Part shown: positions 1 through 12,060 of the stretch, in pieces | How positions within the stretch are numbered: position 1 is the first letter of the stretch | How the letters are laid out: every line of letters begins with the position of its first letter | Source of the DNA: Telmatactis stephensoni | Taxonomy: Eukaryota > Cnidaria > Anthozoa > Actiniaria > Isophelliidae | Assembly: GCA_029948255.1 (NCBI GenBank) | Contig: JALIZF010001804.1 | Location: forward strand, 124,001-188,000 | Direction of reading: 5' to 3' | DNA: 64,000 nt | Position numbers and translations under genes: made by a program | Notes under the pieces: model-generated | What the model was told of the DNA's origin: nothing | Seen by the model: the letters and a program-made list of their open reading frames with translations, nothing else | Databases searched by the model: none

Positions 1-615
1 TCCAGTTTCCAATTACTAGAGACCGCTGAGCTTCTTGACAAAAGGCGCATTTGTGCAGGGTTAGCCTCCTTTTCAAGAAAGACCCATGGGAATAAAACTG
101 ATTTCTTTATTGTTCTTAGTCAAAATGTATTGCTTTTCTCGCTGGTATTTTTTAATAATTTACCTTGACTCGAGGCCAACCCTGCGCCAATGCGTCTGTT
201 GTCTAACTTTACAGCGGCATGAACAAACTCAAAAATTAAAAGGTCTATTGCGGGATAGCACCTCATATTGGCTACCGAAGGTTTTATTTGATTGTGTACA
301 GAGTCTCGATGTCCTCTTATGCTCTACTTGTATAAGTTCACGCTAGCCGGGGTAAGCAAGATACAATACTTAGTATAGTGCCTTACTCATTGGCAGTGCT
401 TAATTGTCTTTTTCGTTCCTATGGAATTAATACGATGCTGAGTCTACTCTTAAAGCAGATTTTGTATGAGTGTCATATGAGTAAGCTGTGAATAAGTGTG
501 TTGTCATATATGACCTCTTTAGTACCAAGGTTATACTTGGTACAACTAGAAATCTATGCTACTGTTGTTGGTTACAAAGATGGCGAAATGATCGTTCTCG
601 TTCACCCATGATCAC

Positions 616-3600
616 TTATGACGGAGTTGGTTGCTTCTCTGTGTCCTGAGAGGGAACTTCCAACTGCTGTTGTGAATAACCAGCTTGCTCTGGGTATCCC
701 TCGGGACCAGTGTAAGCATGTTGCGTTGTCATGAAAATTGCAGGCTGTTGGACTACCACAGTTCGAGGAGTCTGGGATGATAAAAATGAATATTATCCAT
801 GGTGAAGATTCAATCTATCTCTGAATTGTGGATCATTTAAGCCTGGACATTTCATGCTAGCGTCGTTCTCGCAAGTTTTGGATTACAATTGCAGCTCTGA
901 CGCTAGTGTAAAAAAGACATTATGGTCCAATTAACATATACAATATACAGACTCCTTCACGGTTATGATTTTCAATTGTGTTTTCTAATGAATTATTAAC
1001 GAGTTTGATAAAATTCATTAAACATTGTTTACCTGTGTGCCACCGCAAGTAGCTATGCAACCCAAGATGGAACCAATCAGACTAAAGAATGCTCCAAATG
1101 CATTGAAACTAATGAAGGCAAGATGATGACCTACCAAAGTGCTCACAACTAAAAAAAAGATAAATAAATAAATATTCTTTATTTATCCTCGGATTTCAGA
1201 GTAGCATTTCTGCTAATATCTCCGAGACTCATTCACACCATACTGTACTCTAGCACACCATATATACTGCACTCTATCACACCATACTGCACTCTACCAC
1301 ACCATACTGCACTCTACCACACCATACTGCACTAGTATAGCACACCACTGACTGCACTAGTCTATCACACCATACTGCACTCTAGCACACCATACTGCAC
1401 TCTATCACACCATACTGCACTCTATCACACCATACTGCACTCTACCACACCATACTACACTCTATCACATCATGCTTCACTCTAGCACACCACTGACTGC
1501 ACTAGTCTATCACACCACTGACTGCACTAGTCTATCACAACATACTGCACTCTATCACACCATACTGCACTCTGTCACACCATACTACACTCTATCACGT
1601 CATGCTTCACTCTAGCACACCATATTGCACTCTATAACATCATACTACACTCTATCACGTCATGCTTCACTCTATCACACCATACTGCACTCTGTCACAC
1701 CATACTACACTCTATCACGTCATGCTTCACTCTATCACACCATACTGCGCTCTATCACACCATACTGCACTCTATCACACCATACTGCACTCTAGCACAC
1801 CATACTGCACTCTAGCACATCATACTGCACTCTATCACACCATACTGCACTCTAGCACACCATACTGCACTCTATCACGCCTTGCTACACTCTATCACAC
1901 CATACTGCACTCTATCACACCATACTGCACTCTAGCACACCATACTGCACTCTAGCACATCATACTGCACTCTATCACACCATACTGCACTCTAGCACAC
2001 CATACTGCACTCTATCACGCCTTGCTACACTCTATCACACCATACTGTACTCTATTACACCATACTACACTCTAGCACACCATACTACACTCTAGCACAC
2101 CATACTGCACTCTAGCACACCATACTGCACTCTACCACGTCATGCTTCACTCTATCACACCATACTGCACTCTATCATACCATACTGCACTCTATCACAC
2201 CATACTGCACTCTAGCACACCATATATACTGCACTCTATCACACCATACTGCACTCTACCACACCATACTGCACTCTACCACACCATACTGCACTAGTAT
2301 AGCACACCACTGACTGCACTAGTCTATCACACCATACTGCACTCTAGCACACCATACTGCACTCTATCACACCATACTGCACTCTATCACACCATACTGC
2401 ACTCTACCACACCATACTACACTCTATCACATCATGCTTCACTCTAGCACACCACTGACTGCACTAGTCTATCACACCACTGACTGCACTAGTCTATCAC
2501 AACATACTGCACTCTATCACACCATACTGCACTCTGTCACACCATACTACACTCTATCACGTCATGCTTCACTCTATCACACCATACTGCACTCTATCAC
2601 ACCAAACTGCACTCTATCACACCATACTGCACTCTAGCACACCATACTGCACTCTAGCACATCATACTGCACTCTATCACACCATACTGCACTCTAGCAC
2701 ACCATACTGCACTCTATCACGCCTTGCTACACTCTATCACACCATACTGCACTCTATCACACCATACTGCACTCTAGCACACCATACTGCACTCTAGCAC
2801 ATCATACTGCACTCTATCACACCATACTGCACTCTAGCACACCATACTGCACTCTATCACGCCTTGCTACACTCTATCACACCATACTGTACTCTATTAC
2901 ACCATACTACACTCTAGCACACCATACTACACTCTAGCACACCATACTGCACTCTAGCACACCATACTGCACTCTACCACACCATACTACACTCTATCAC
3001 ATCATGCTTCACTCTAGCACACCACTGACTGCACTAGTCTATCACACCACTGACTGCACTAGTCTATCACAACATACTGCACTCTATCACATCATACTGC
3101 ACTCTACCACACCATACTACACTCTATCACATCATGCTTCACTCTAGCACACCACTGACTGCACTAGTCTATCACACCATACTGCACTCTAGCACACCAT
3201 ACTGCACTCTAGCACACCATACTGCACTCTATCACACCATACTGCACTCTAGCACACCATACTGCACTCTAGCACACCATACTGCACTCTATCACACCAT
3301 ACTGCACTCTAGCACACCATACTGCACTCTAGCACACCATACTGCACTCTATTACACCATACTGCACTCTACCACACCATACTACACTCAGCCACACCAT
3401 ACTGCACTCTACCATAACGGTACCGCACTCTATCACATCATACTGTACTTTATCACACCATACTACACTCTATCACACCATACTGTACTCTACCACACAG
3501 GCCATACATATAGCATAAACTAGCCATGCCAGGGAAGCCTCTACTGCAAGTATAATGATACAGAGTATGCACATCACCAGAAAACCGACGGCCTGTAAAG

Positions 3601-5923
3601 AATAAACAGTAACATTGTTAGGTTAATTTTGATCGTGTATTTGTGTAAATGTCGAGACTATTACTATTACTTACAACTCCTCTGTTTTTCTTTCCCCATG
3701 CAGTAATCCCAAGGATTCCTGTCACAATAAGCTACAATAAAAGTTGAGAAAAGGGTTAAGGCAAAACATAACACCGGCAGGAAAATTGGTGACAGGAAAG
3801 AAATTACTCTGTAAGGAAGACGTGTGTACTTAATTTTTATTATAAAAGCTTTAAAAAATTTAATATATGAGATATAACGGGCGCGCTGATTGGCTAGCTA
3901 TTGTGTTACTATATCAGAGAATAAAGACACGTGATCAACACACGAAAACATGTTTATCTTCTTAGCTGACTTTTAAAAGGTCTCAAAAGCACAAACGATA
4001 CAACAATTCTCAAAATCAAAACGACTCTTTTAATGCAACGAGACATGTTTCGATACGATGTTACTTACCATCATTTTCAGCCATATGAGTTAATATTACA
4101 AAGTGGGTGAATATTTAAGCAATAAACGATAGATTTCCGTGGTTTATCGGGGAAATAAACCACGCGGGATGTTGGGAGAACACGAGAAAAGGCCTAAAAA
4201 ATCACGAGCCGTAGGCGAGTGATTTTCGGCCTTTTCGAGTGTTCTCCCAACATCCCAAGTGGTTTATTTTCCCGATAAACCACGGAAATCTATCGTTTAT
4301 TGCTTTTATAATATAGCGGAAAATAATTATAAGCAAAAAACTTTTTGTTTACAGAAAAAAATATGTCAGAATTGCAGATATTTCAAAGGCAATTGAGTAA
4401 ATTTAACGGCCTTCAACTATCACTTGTAAGTTTGAGAGTTTTTTCCACGCAGCATATGTTGCTCTCTTGCTTGTTGTCATCAAAGCTAGCTCTAATATAA
4501 ACAGCTGAAAGGAACTATTTCATCAAGGAAAGCAACTTGTTAATACAAATATTGTTAATAAACTTATTCTTCTTATAATACTGCCTGAATTTTTGAGTTA
4601 TTTGTTTTGTGAAAAACTATCCAAAGTCTCATACACGATTTCAGGTTTGCTCTTATCAGTCGCTTTTCATTACAAAACATCAGGTTCTAGTGAAAGTCGT
4701 GAACTGTGACTTGCTAATATATCAGAAAACAATAAAAAACGTATTTTATATTGAACATTCTTATGGTTTTTATCTTTTTTTTACGGCAGAAAGAAGTGTT
4801 GAGCCGTGGTTTATGGGGGAAATATACCACGGGTTTCAAGCGCTTTTTAGCCAATCAGAGCGCTCGCTAGAAAAAAGCTATATTATAAATACTGATACCT
4901 ATACATTCAGTTACTAACGAACAAAATTTAAACTAGCCAATAAGGTAGCTAGTATATAGATTATATAACTGTTTCAAAAAACGTTGACATTAGTCAGTCG
5001 GAATCTGAGACGAAAGAAATATATTGCTTTGGAGTGTTCTTAGACTAAAATACTAAAAAAAAAACACGTACAATTCTAATTAATGACCATTAACATTGTG
5101 ATGCTTTGTACTAGACACCGTTTATTCTAAAAACTAGTGAAACTACTGACAAAATACATCGCACGTGGTCACAAGGATTACTCACGTGATAGTGAATAAA
5201 TTAACATGTTACAAACATATTCCAATATTATAACCATCTGCATCATTCATTTTTATATATAGCAAAATTCCCAGCTAGTTTCCAGATTTGAGAATCAGAT
5301 TCATATGTCAGATTCAGATCTCCAACTGTGAACGTTTTTGAATTAGCTATATATTTGAATTAGCTATATATAAGTTGAAAAGAAAGTTGATCAGAAGATC
5401 TTTGTCAAATTTGCACCTAATCCGAGCCTGCATTTTTTCCCCAACTATTTGGTATGTTACTGATTAGCTATCTATATCAAAAGTTAAGTGAACCGTCTTG
5501 TTTTCCATTTTTTGAATATTCAGTAATGATAATAGTATTTGTTCATCAGACGCAACTGATTCAATGCTAGCTTGTCTTCTAGCTAGCTTATCTACGCAAA
5601 TGATGCTCTTAAACAAACATGCATATGCTACACAGTATATAGTCGGTTATGTCGATAATCTTCTAGAGATGATTGAAAATATATATAGCCCTTTTTGATA
5701 AGCAAAGAAATAAAAAAGATATAAAAGAGAGAATTCGTCGTTCTATAAAAGTAGTGTAACTCACCGGAATGCCAGACCAAAGACCTACTCCCAAAGCTAT
5801 ATAAATGCTCAAGAGATCAATCCAAATGATTCCCACAATACAGTCACCGATGCCACAAAGGAGAATGAGTATTCCAAGTACTCCTACTGCAGTCGCATGT
5901 TCACGTCTAATGTCACCTGTCAT
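616..5923 (-). CDS. MS4A/CD20-like four-pass membrane protein, paralog 1 (short-loop form)
   Basis: Five exons on the minus strand: 5765-5923, 3675-3731, 3508-3592, 1033-1148 and 616-771; total 573 bases, 190 aa, open throughout. Seen: ATG at 5923 shared with paralogs 2 and 3; membrane segment 1 around GVLGILILLCGIGD; the LWSGIP motif at the end of exon 1 running into LIVTGILGITAW in exon 2; segment 3 in exon 3 (GFLVMCILCIII); segment 4 in exon 4 (AFGAFFSLIGSILGC); and a Gln/Pro/Tyr-rich tail (GPEGYPEQAGYSQQQ). This layout fits the CD20-like/MS4A family, whose N and C termini are cytoplasmic. The extracellular loop with the cysteines found in paralogs 3 and 4 is absent. Exon 3 is cut after Tyr-Ala-Ile, where a GTATGG donor sits at the minisatellite edge; the TTTTTTTAG acceptor of exon 4 is in matching phase. 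Inference: a short-loop protein, or a recent pseudogene if that splice is not used. Ligand or partner unknown. Confidence 0.68.
1232..3503. repeat. 20-base minisatellite in intron 3 of paralog 1
   Basis: About 110 head-to-tail copies of a unit close to ACTCTAGCACACCATACTGC, with variants (TATCAC, ACCACA, TACTAC). A higher-order block of about 962 bases is visible: the rare CATATATACTGCAC junction occurs at 1259 and again at 2221, with the same order of variants after it. On the gene strand each unit carries TAGAG, GTGCAG and CAGTATGG, so it holds stop codons and splice-like dinucleotides. The array runs up against the truncated exon 3 at 3507. Open frames read through it (Leu/His/Ser/Thr repeats) are artefacts of the 20-base period. 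Confidence 0.95.
4113..4888. mobile_element. Inserted element in intron 1 of paralog 1, with a 185-base hairpin
   Basis: Paralog 2 reads straight through the matching point (GTGGGTGAATAT then ATACTGATACC near 18835), so this stretch is an insertion in paralog 1. Its left part, 4119-4303, is a near-perfect hairpin with arms beginning GCAATAAACGATAGATTTCC and a centre near 4210. The remainder starts with TTTATAATATAGC and ends with its reverse complement near 4877-4888, and includes CCAATCAGAGCGC. No transposase frame was seen. It may be one non-autonomous element, or a hairpin element next to a second one. Confidence 0.65.
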
Positions 5924-6518
5924 GGTTATTAGAAGTTTGCAAGTCGCTGTTTTACGAAATTGTACGAAGTAGACTGCGTTTAGCCTTCAACTTCTGTCAC
6001 TGATAACCAGAACGCATAAACGACACACAAGAACTTCTAAAAATGCGTTGAGACCTGGATAACGCGAAGTATTTAAAGCTAGTTGTGAGAAAATATGTTC
6101 GGTATTGGCGAAGTCGTGCTGTAATGGAGTAATTCCGAATATACTTTCCCCCGACGCCAGCAATATTTTGTAATATTTGCGTGTCAAACTGATTGAAATT
6201 AGTTTTGTTGTTATTCTAAAGACTATACAAGACAAATATTGGGAAAAACTGACAGTTTTTATTGATTGAAATCCAAATTCTCTTGAAGGCTCTACAAGAG
6301 ACATGACGCAATCAACAGGCCATTAACGGTGCGCTCAAGGATGAATTTTCTTTAGTAGTCCAGGAAAATTACGATGCATGATCCTAGGATGATCCTAGTG
6401 TCAGGTAAACACCAGCTCAAAATGGATGCAATGTTGGCATTGTGCAATGTTGGACTGAAAGCATACTCATGATAATAGATATGATTGCTTTTACTTTGTA
6501 ATTACTATTGGGGTATTA

Positions 6519-6651
6519 GTAATAAATGTGTGCTACATCGAGTGTGAAAAAGAGACTCGGAAAAATCCGAGCCTCCAGCGGGGATTGAACCCACGACCTT
6601 TTCCGAGTTTTTTAATATTTCACACTCGCTGAAGCATACGACATTTATTAT
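6519..6651. mobile_element. Short foldback element with a tRNA-like B box (second copy 22671-22803)
   Basis: Both ends begin near AATAAATG(T/G)NTGC and fold on each other through CGAGTGTGAAA. On the minus strand the middle reads GGTTCAATCCCCGCTGGAGG, which resembles the B box and T arm of a tRNA gene. The rest of a tRNA is missing, so this is not a functional tRNA gene; a SINE or MITE that picked up a tRNA 3' half is the likely reading. The second copy is part of the duplicated block. Confidence 0.55.
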
Positions 6652-7182
6652 TTTAAAACATCTTTCCGAGTGACAATATTCCATTTTCGAGTTCCTCTTT
6701 GCTCAGGCTAAGCCTCGATTACGCGAAATTTATTCCATAGAATTTTAGCAACAGTCCGATGGAATGCAATGAAAAAAACAAAGAGAATACTTTAGAATTC
6801 ATAGAGTTTTTGCAAAAATTCATGAATATTTTACTTGGATTCGAGGCTAAGCCTGAGCAAAACGGAATTCGAAACTGGTCTATTCCATTCATTAACTTAA
6901 TGATCATTACTTGTGTATTGTTAAGTCTATCCGATTACAACATATCTCACGAGTTGCTGCTCACTACCGATTTTAGTCCTAATTGTAAGCACAGAGTTCA
7001 GTACTGCTACTTCTATCTATCGAAATAGTAAATACCCAAGGTACACTAATTCACTCAACCTTCATTGTAATGGTCTGTAATCACTGGGTTGTCCAGTTTG
7101 AACAAACTATCAAATTATTTTTCGAATTCAAATAAATTACAGTAAGAAAACTATCAAAATATTGGCTCACGTGTTACTTAGT

Positions 7183-7216
7183 CGTATGTGACGTCATGGC
7201 AGCCATCTTGGATGAA
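7183..7216. promoter_or_regulatory. Conserved TGACGTCA plus GCCATCTTGG block upstream of paralogs 1-3
   Basis: A palindromic CRE-like TGACGTCA is followed directly by GCAGCCATCTTGGATG, a YY1-like word. The same block occurs upstream of paralog 2 (about 23342-23370) and paralog 3 (about 36433-36462, where the first bases of the CRE differ). In paralogs 1 and 2 it lies about 1.27 kb upstream of the start codon. It could be a promoter or enhancer core, but the conservation may only reflect recent duplication, and similar words occur at transposon ends. Confidence 0.3.
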
Positions 7217-7393
7217 CTTCAACAGAAGATTTCTCCGAAGAGGTTATCAATGGGGTAGTGGCTTTTACGCTTAACGGTTGATTTAAAAACGTTTTTGGAC
7301 TTGTTCCCTAATTTCACTGCTAGAGTGATTCTGCCAGTGACCATGAAGCGGATATTGGACTAAAAGACTATCATTCCATTGTATTACGTTTGA

Positions 7394-7694
7394 TATACAC
7401 CTATATCAATTATTGCTGTCGGCAAATACACTCAAGTCTACGCGACTCTCCCGAAATGGAGTATGGGTAGGAATTACTAAAAGCTATAAAACCACATAAA
7501 TATCAGCACGACAATTTTTAACCAGCTGGTGTTGAGCTTATACAACAAAGTCCTTTATTCATTGATGCTTCAAATAAAGACCGAAGCCAAAAAGAGAGTA
7601 AATTTTTCAACTACCCATACTCCTTTGCGGTCTAGTCGCTTAAGCTTAAAGCCTCGAGCTCTCGCCCGACAACCTTTTTTGAAATAGGTGTATA
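7394..7694. mobile_element. MITE with TATACACCTATTTCAAAA-type ends, copy a
   Basis: The left end reads TATACACCTATATCAATT and the right end is its approximate reverse complement (TTTTGAAATAGGTGTATA). Inside each end lies a GTCG word, then CTCAAG, an ACGCGACT word and GGAGTATGGGTAG. No coding capacity. In the duplicated block the left part is deleted and only 23499-23698 remains. Other members of the family are at 26709-27038, 29057-29308 and, as a single end, about 40534-40702. Confidence 0.7.
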
Positions 7695-8274
7695 ACACGT
7701 TCGATCTGAATATCTTGTTTCACGGATAAAGTTAAAGTGAGACGACGATGAAATTTGAAAATGACTTGAAACTCGATTGAATGTATCTATGTGGTTCCTA
7801 TAATCACACATCTGAATCTGCTATTAACCTGGACAATCAAAGATTTGTGGATACTACTCACGCCGGGCTGGTAGACTGCGAAATCGCATCATTTTAATAT
7901 CATGCGCCAGCACTGTCTAACCAGCGGTATTCAATATATAACGGTACAAATTTCAAAATGGTGGAGCTGGTGAAGATGAACGAAACCACAAAAAGTAACA
8001 TTAATAATGCTCCAAACCGTAATCTAGCGCTAAATATTTCAAATGAATTCCTTGTCATTAAAAGGTATACTTTTTGCTCCAAATAGAGCTTCACTGAATT
8101 GAAGAATTCAAGAATCGTTGTCAGTGATAAGATAAAATCAGCGTTCACGTTAATAAACAAATGCGTGCGCATGCTGCGTGTGCCATGCATGTTGTGGAGA
8201 CTTTCAAAACCGAGGGCACAGTTCCTGTATGGACCGAACTTAAAGCTTACTGTCTAAAATTCACGTGTGATCAT

Positions 8275-8734
8275 AGTCCAGACCCAGGCCTCTTTTTATC
8301 CCGCTCCGCTTCGGTAAAACAGAGTCCAGAAGAACTTGCATCCACATGCGTTACATGAACCAATCAGACACGGTAAAGTTTTGGTGTGACCTGGTTACAA
8401 GGCCTTTAGACAAGTCATACAGGGTTTGGATTTGCTCCAATTTGGATAAAAAACGTGTGCTTCGTACAAGTGAAGGCATACTTAACTGCTTCGATGAATT
8501 CGTCTTCAAAATTAGCCCCATACAGCTGATTTAATTCGGATAACCTTTCGTCTAATCCTTCATTAACAGCAGCCATATTGAACAGCAGCCATATTGAACA
8601 GCAGCCTTATAACCTGGTCACACCATAATTTTACGGTGTCTCATTGGTTCATGTAACGCATGCGCATACAAGTTCTTCTGGACTCTGTTTTATCGAAGCG
8701 GAGCGGGGTAAAAAGAGGTCTGGGTCTGGACTAG
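8275..8734. mobile_element. Non-autonomous transposon with long inverted ends and 9-base target duplication
   Basis: The two ends are long inverted repeats (AGTCCAGACCCAGGCCTC at the left, its complement at the right), with arms of about 140 bases including the CGCTCCGCTTCGGTAAAACA stretch. TGTGATCAT flanks both sides (8266-8274 and 8735-8743). A duplication of 8-9 bases points to a hAT- or Mutator-type transposase acting in trans. The second copy is 24280-24726. The frames inside it are not transposase-like. Confidence 0.75.
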
Positions 8735-8861
8735 TGTGATCATTGCTACTTACCGAGCGCATCGGCAACAAATTAAAGAAAACTTCCAGGACCGGCCGTT
8801 TCCGGTATGTCGTCAGAATTTTTTAAGAGATCCACTGCTAGCACGGAAGTGGCGTCTTCCT

Positions 8862-8902
8862 CCCCCCCCCCCCCCCCCCCACCCCCCCCCACCCCCCCCC
8901 CC
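8862..8902. repeat. Poly-C tract
   Basis: Runs of C broken by two A bases mark the right edge of the duplicated block; the other copy has a shorter tract at 24853-24875. The complementary strand would be able to form a G-quadruplex. Length is likely unreliable in assembly. Confidence 0.9.
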
Positions 8903-9884
8903 ACTAGTACTTCACGCTAGCACTAACCAGGAACCCAGGGGATGACAGACTGAGCGCCGGTAATCCGACAGGGATATTAGCATCCCTTTCAGACTGTCAT
9001 ACCGAGAGTTATGGCATAGCTAAATGGACAGCAAATGAAATACACACCAAACATTTCGGAAAACTAAAGAACCAAAATGGCCAGGAAAATAGAGTGGAAC
9101 GACAAACTGGAACACTCAATGAAAGACATATACGTCCACGCCAAATCCCACAAAGCTCGAGTGGCGAGATAAACAATGCTTAAGATAATGGGACTACTTG
9201 GTACACAAACATAACTCGACAAATTCCAATGCAAATCCTTAATTTTTGGCATTCCGTAACGGGGAATCTTCAAAATCATGCTATCAATTGTCACTCCGCT
9301 TTGGGCCTAATCCAACACTGAACTGAATCCTTCTTTAGAGCTGGTAAAGTAAATCAAAGGGGCTATAAACTTATGCGACTGGGAACTGGGAACCAAAAGC
9401 ACAGGAAGGTCACAGGGCATAACACTGCTGCATCTTATGAAACTCGTGCTCAAGGACAAAAGAGGACAAGAGACGCAAGAGATAGAATTCTTAAACAATG
9501 GGCACATTGCTCATCCAATATTTCAAAAGAAACAAAGAGGCATTGTAGAAAGCATAAAGGGAATAGGGAACCAATTGAAAACGGGGACAAAGGCAATGAA
9601 ACAAACAAACCTAATTATAAAAAGGGGAACCAAAGAAAAGAAAAGAAAAACAAAACGGCAAAGAAGAAAAAATATTTTAAAAAGTTGAATATAGTTAAAA
9701 AGGACGCGAAAACTATAAAAAACTATAAATATGAAATATAAAAACATTTTATAAAGAAAACAAATAGGATTGGAAACCTTAAACAACCGAGTATTGAATA
9801 AAAGGGATAAATGATATCAAGATCAAGAAAGATCAGACAAACGCAGTTACAAGTAAAATATCACTTTAAAGCCAAACAAAACAC
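8903..9884. other. Sequence between paralogs 2 and 1 with no recognisable gene
   Basis: This stretch is absent from the matching junction between the other duplicated blocks (about 24876-24925), so it was inserted here or lost there. It holds an A-rich segment (9590-9760) whose Lys/Asn-rich frames look like composition artefacts. A short frame near 9077-9169 beginning MARKIEWNDK could be a transposon relic but was not identified. Confidence 0.6.
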
Positions 9885-10235
9885 GGGGAGAAAAGGCAAA
9901 TATCACTTTACGATCGCCTACTACGCCGCTCGAGGGTTCAAACCGACCACACGAGGCGAAAAGGCCAAATATCACTGTACATTCGCCTACTACGCCGCTC
10001 GAGGGTTCAACCACAAACCACACGATGCGAAAAGGACAAATATCACTGTACATTCGCCTACTACGCCGCTCGAGGGTTCAAACCACAAACCACACGAGGC
10101 GAAAAGGCCAAATATTACTGTACAATCGCCTACTACGCCGCTCGAGGGTTTAACCGACAAACCACACGAGGCGAAAAGGCCAAATATCACTTTACAATCG
10201 CCTAATACCACTCGAAAAACTCGAGGCGAAAGGCA
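9885..10235. repeat. Tandem repeat of about 72 bases, five copies
   Basis: Each unit contains GGCGAAAAGGCCAAATATCA, then TCGCCTACTACGCCGCTCGA and a GGGTTCAA...CACAAACCACACGA segment; the first and last copies are partial. The CGCCGCTCGAGGGTTCAA word makes these units GC-rich against an AT-rich background. Frames reading through the array shift between units, so it is not a conserved protein repeat. Confidence 0.85.
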
Positions 10236-10634
10236 ACGCTACATGCATGCGTGCTTACAGTGCTTACGTGAATAACTGAATGTCCTCTACAAGTCAATTG
10301 ATATAGGGGTTCTGAGGTTCGCTTCCAAACGGCAAAGTGGATATCTTTGAGCGTTCGTATGGAGCGGCTGAGACCAAAGGATCCGAAAAATGAGTCAAAT
10401 GCGGAGTAATACTGGCCAATCTAGGAAAATAATAACAAAGTTAGTACATCTAGAACCAGTTAGAAACAAGCTAGAAATTGAAAAGAGAGAAAGAGTACAA
10501 GACTAAACCAATGGTACACAAGTTAACGGCCTGAGGGCTAGTTCTTCTCGGCGTTCAACGAAGGATAAGAGAGCGAGAACCTGCCACGGCGCAGGTTGGC
10601 GATAAAGTGATTATGCTAATGATGTATTCTCATA

Positions 10635-10934
10635 TATAGTCAATTGAAGAAACGTTGTCGGGTCTAAAAATATAGAAGCTGAGACCGAAATGGTGCATGG
10701 GATGTCAATAATTATATTCTGATTTATTTATTTACGCTGCAACCGATAAAAATTCGAGGCCAAACGGCCCGCCAACGCAGGTCCTGCATACACTTTTGGA
10801 ATTTTGCATCGAACCGAAGGCAAAGCGCAAATGAATAAATCGGAATAATATTATTGACATCCCAAGCACCATTTCGGTCTCAGCTTCTATGCTCTATGTT
10901 TTTAAACCCGACAACGTTTCTTCAATTGACTATA
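10635..10934. mobile_element. MITE with TATAGTCAATTGAAGAAACG ends, copy 1
   Basis: The ends are inverted repeats extending inward through AACGTTGTCGGGT and AGAAGCTGAGACCGAAATGG, each arm about 100 bases. The middle contains the words AACGGCCCGCCAACGCAGG and TGCATCGAACCGAAGGCAAA. A second copy is at 45019-45301 with the right-hand terminus damaged. Possible TA target duplication. No coding capacity. Confidence 0.75.
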
Positions 10935-10954
10935 TACACACTTGTGGGACCACT

Positions 10955-12060
10955 GGGAATAGAAGCTATATGTTAAAGTTTATAAGAGTATCGCCCTTGT
11001 TTTTATACGAAATTTTATACAGAATCTCTCTCTCCACCCCAAATTTTGTTTTGTCAGTGATAAAGAGCCATACCCTTCAAATCGAAGGACTAATACTGGG
11101 GGCTAATATGAGATAATTATGTATTCTGAATAGCGTAAATTCATCAAGGGAAATTCGGATACAAATTCTAATTGATTTCATTATTGGTGCCGCTTCAAAT
11201 TGTAAAACGAGTTACAATATTAAACCAAACAACTTTTATTGAATGCACATGAAAATTATTGATTTAATTTATATATTTATATTAAAAATTTAAAAAAATA
11301 TCCACCTCAAAGCTGTAATTAAACTATCATTCAAAATACCCTTAGAAAACAAATAGCAAAGAGTAAAAACCAAAATCGAGTAGACTTCGTATGACTGTGA
11401 AAACGACATCGTACGCGCGGTTACGGCAGGGATCTTGACGTTTTTATAAACATCACAGCAGCCACACGGCGGCGTTTCACACTCACATGAAATCTAGCTA
11501 AATCTACTCTATTAACGTCCATACTACTTGCATCGAGACAGCGTAACCAGAATACCGAGATACGGACTCCCTATTTTTGTCATATGAACGTTCGGTAATC
11601 GAACTCAATCGGACTAATCAAAACGTGGTGGCAATCAAACACAATCGAACGTTCGGTAATCGGACGATTCTTCAATCGAACGTAATCAAACCGAATTTAT
11701 CTCAGTCCCCTCTTCCCCCTTCCTTCCCTCCCCTCCCCTCCCCACTCGCTTAGGATTACATTTATTGTGGTTCTCTATTTCTTTATTTAAAAATATATAT
11801 TTTCACATCACTGAATTCGTCATTAAAGCCATCGGAATTCACTTTTTTTCAGTCACCGACCAAAATTGAACCTAATTTGAGTGATTTTGTTCGGTTAAGT
11901 TCGGAAAACGAACTCACCAAAACGTCCCAGTTCGATTATGTTCGATTGCCAAACCAATCATAAATATAATCGATTTTGTTCGATTAGCTATGCCGGGTTT
12001 CCAGCACGAACTGATTCTTCCTATCTGAGCCATTCCTGACGAAATCAAGTTCTAAAAATC
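10955..12060. repeat. Duplicated intergenic block downstream of paralog 2 (partner 24925-26030)
   Basis: This block matches 24925-26030, which lies downstream of paralog 3. It contains a MITE-like stretch near 11390-11510 (ends close to TTCGTATGACTGTGAAAA and TTTCACACTCACATGAAA) and a segment of repeated TTCGGTAATCGAAC and TTCGATTATGTTCGATT words in both orientations (11585-11995), probably another foldback element. No gene was seen. Confidence 0.8.

Larger units (their letters stand above)
5200..8860. repeat. Segmental duplication block, copy A (exon 1 and upstream flank of paralog 1)
   Basis: This block matches 21340-24860 almost base for base, with small indels, and ends at a poly-C tract in both copies. 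It contains exon 1 of paralog 1, the sequence upstream of it and several short transposons that are also shared, so those inserted before the duplication. No gene other than the MS4A-like exon was recognised in it. Confidence 0.9.

Noticed and set aside
1232..3503. CRISPR-like appearance of regular repeats
   Set aside because: The repeats are directly adjoining, without unique spacers, in an animal genome.
1662..3523. Several open frames of Leu/His/Ser/Thr repeats
   Set aside because: They follow the 20-base minisatellite period in more than one frame and have no conserved start or splice context.
6560..6600. A tRNA gene on the minus strand
   Set aside because: Only a B-box-like half is present; no A box, acceptor stem or anticodon arm can be built.
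9373..9741. Lys/Asn-rich frames of 83-122 codons
   Set aside because: They overlap in two frames of an A-rich stretch with no recognisable domain.
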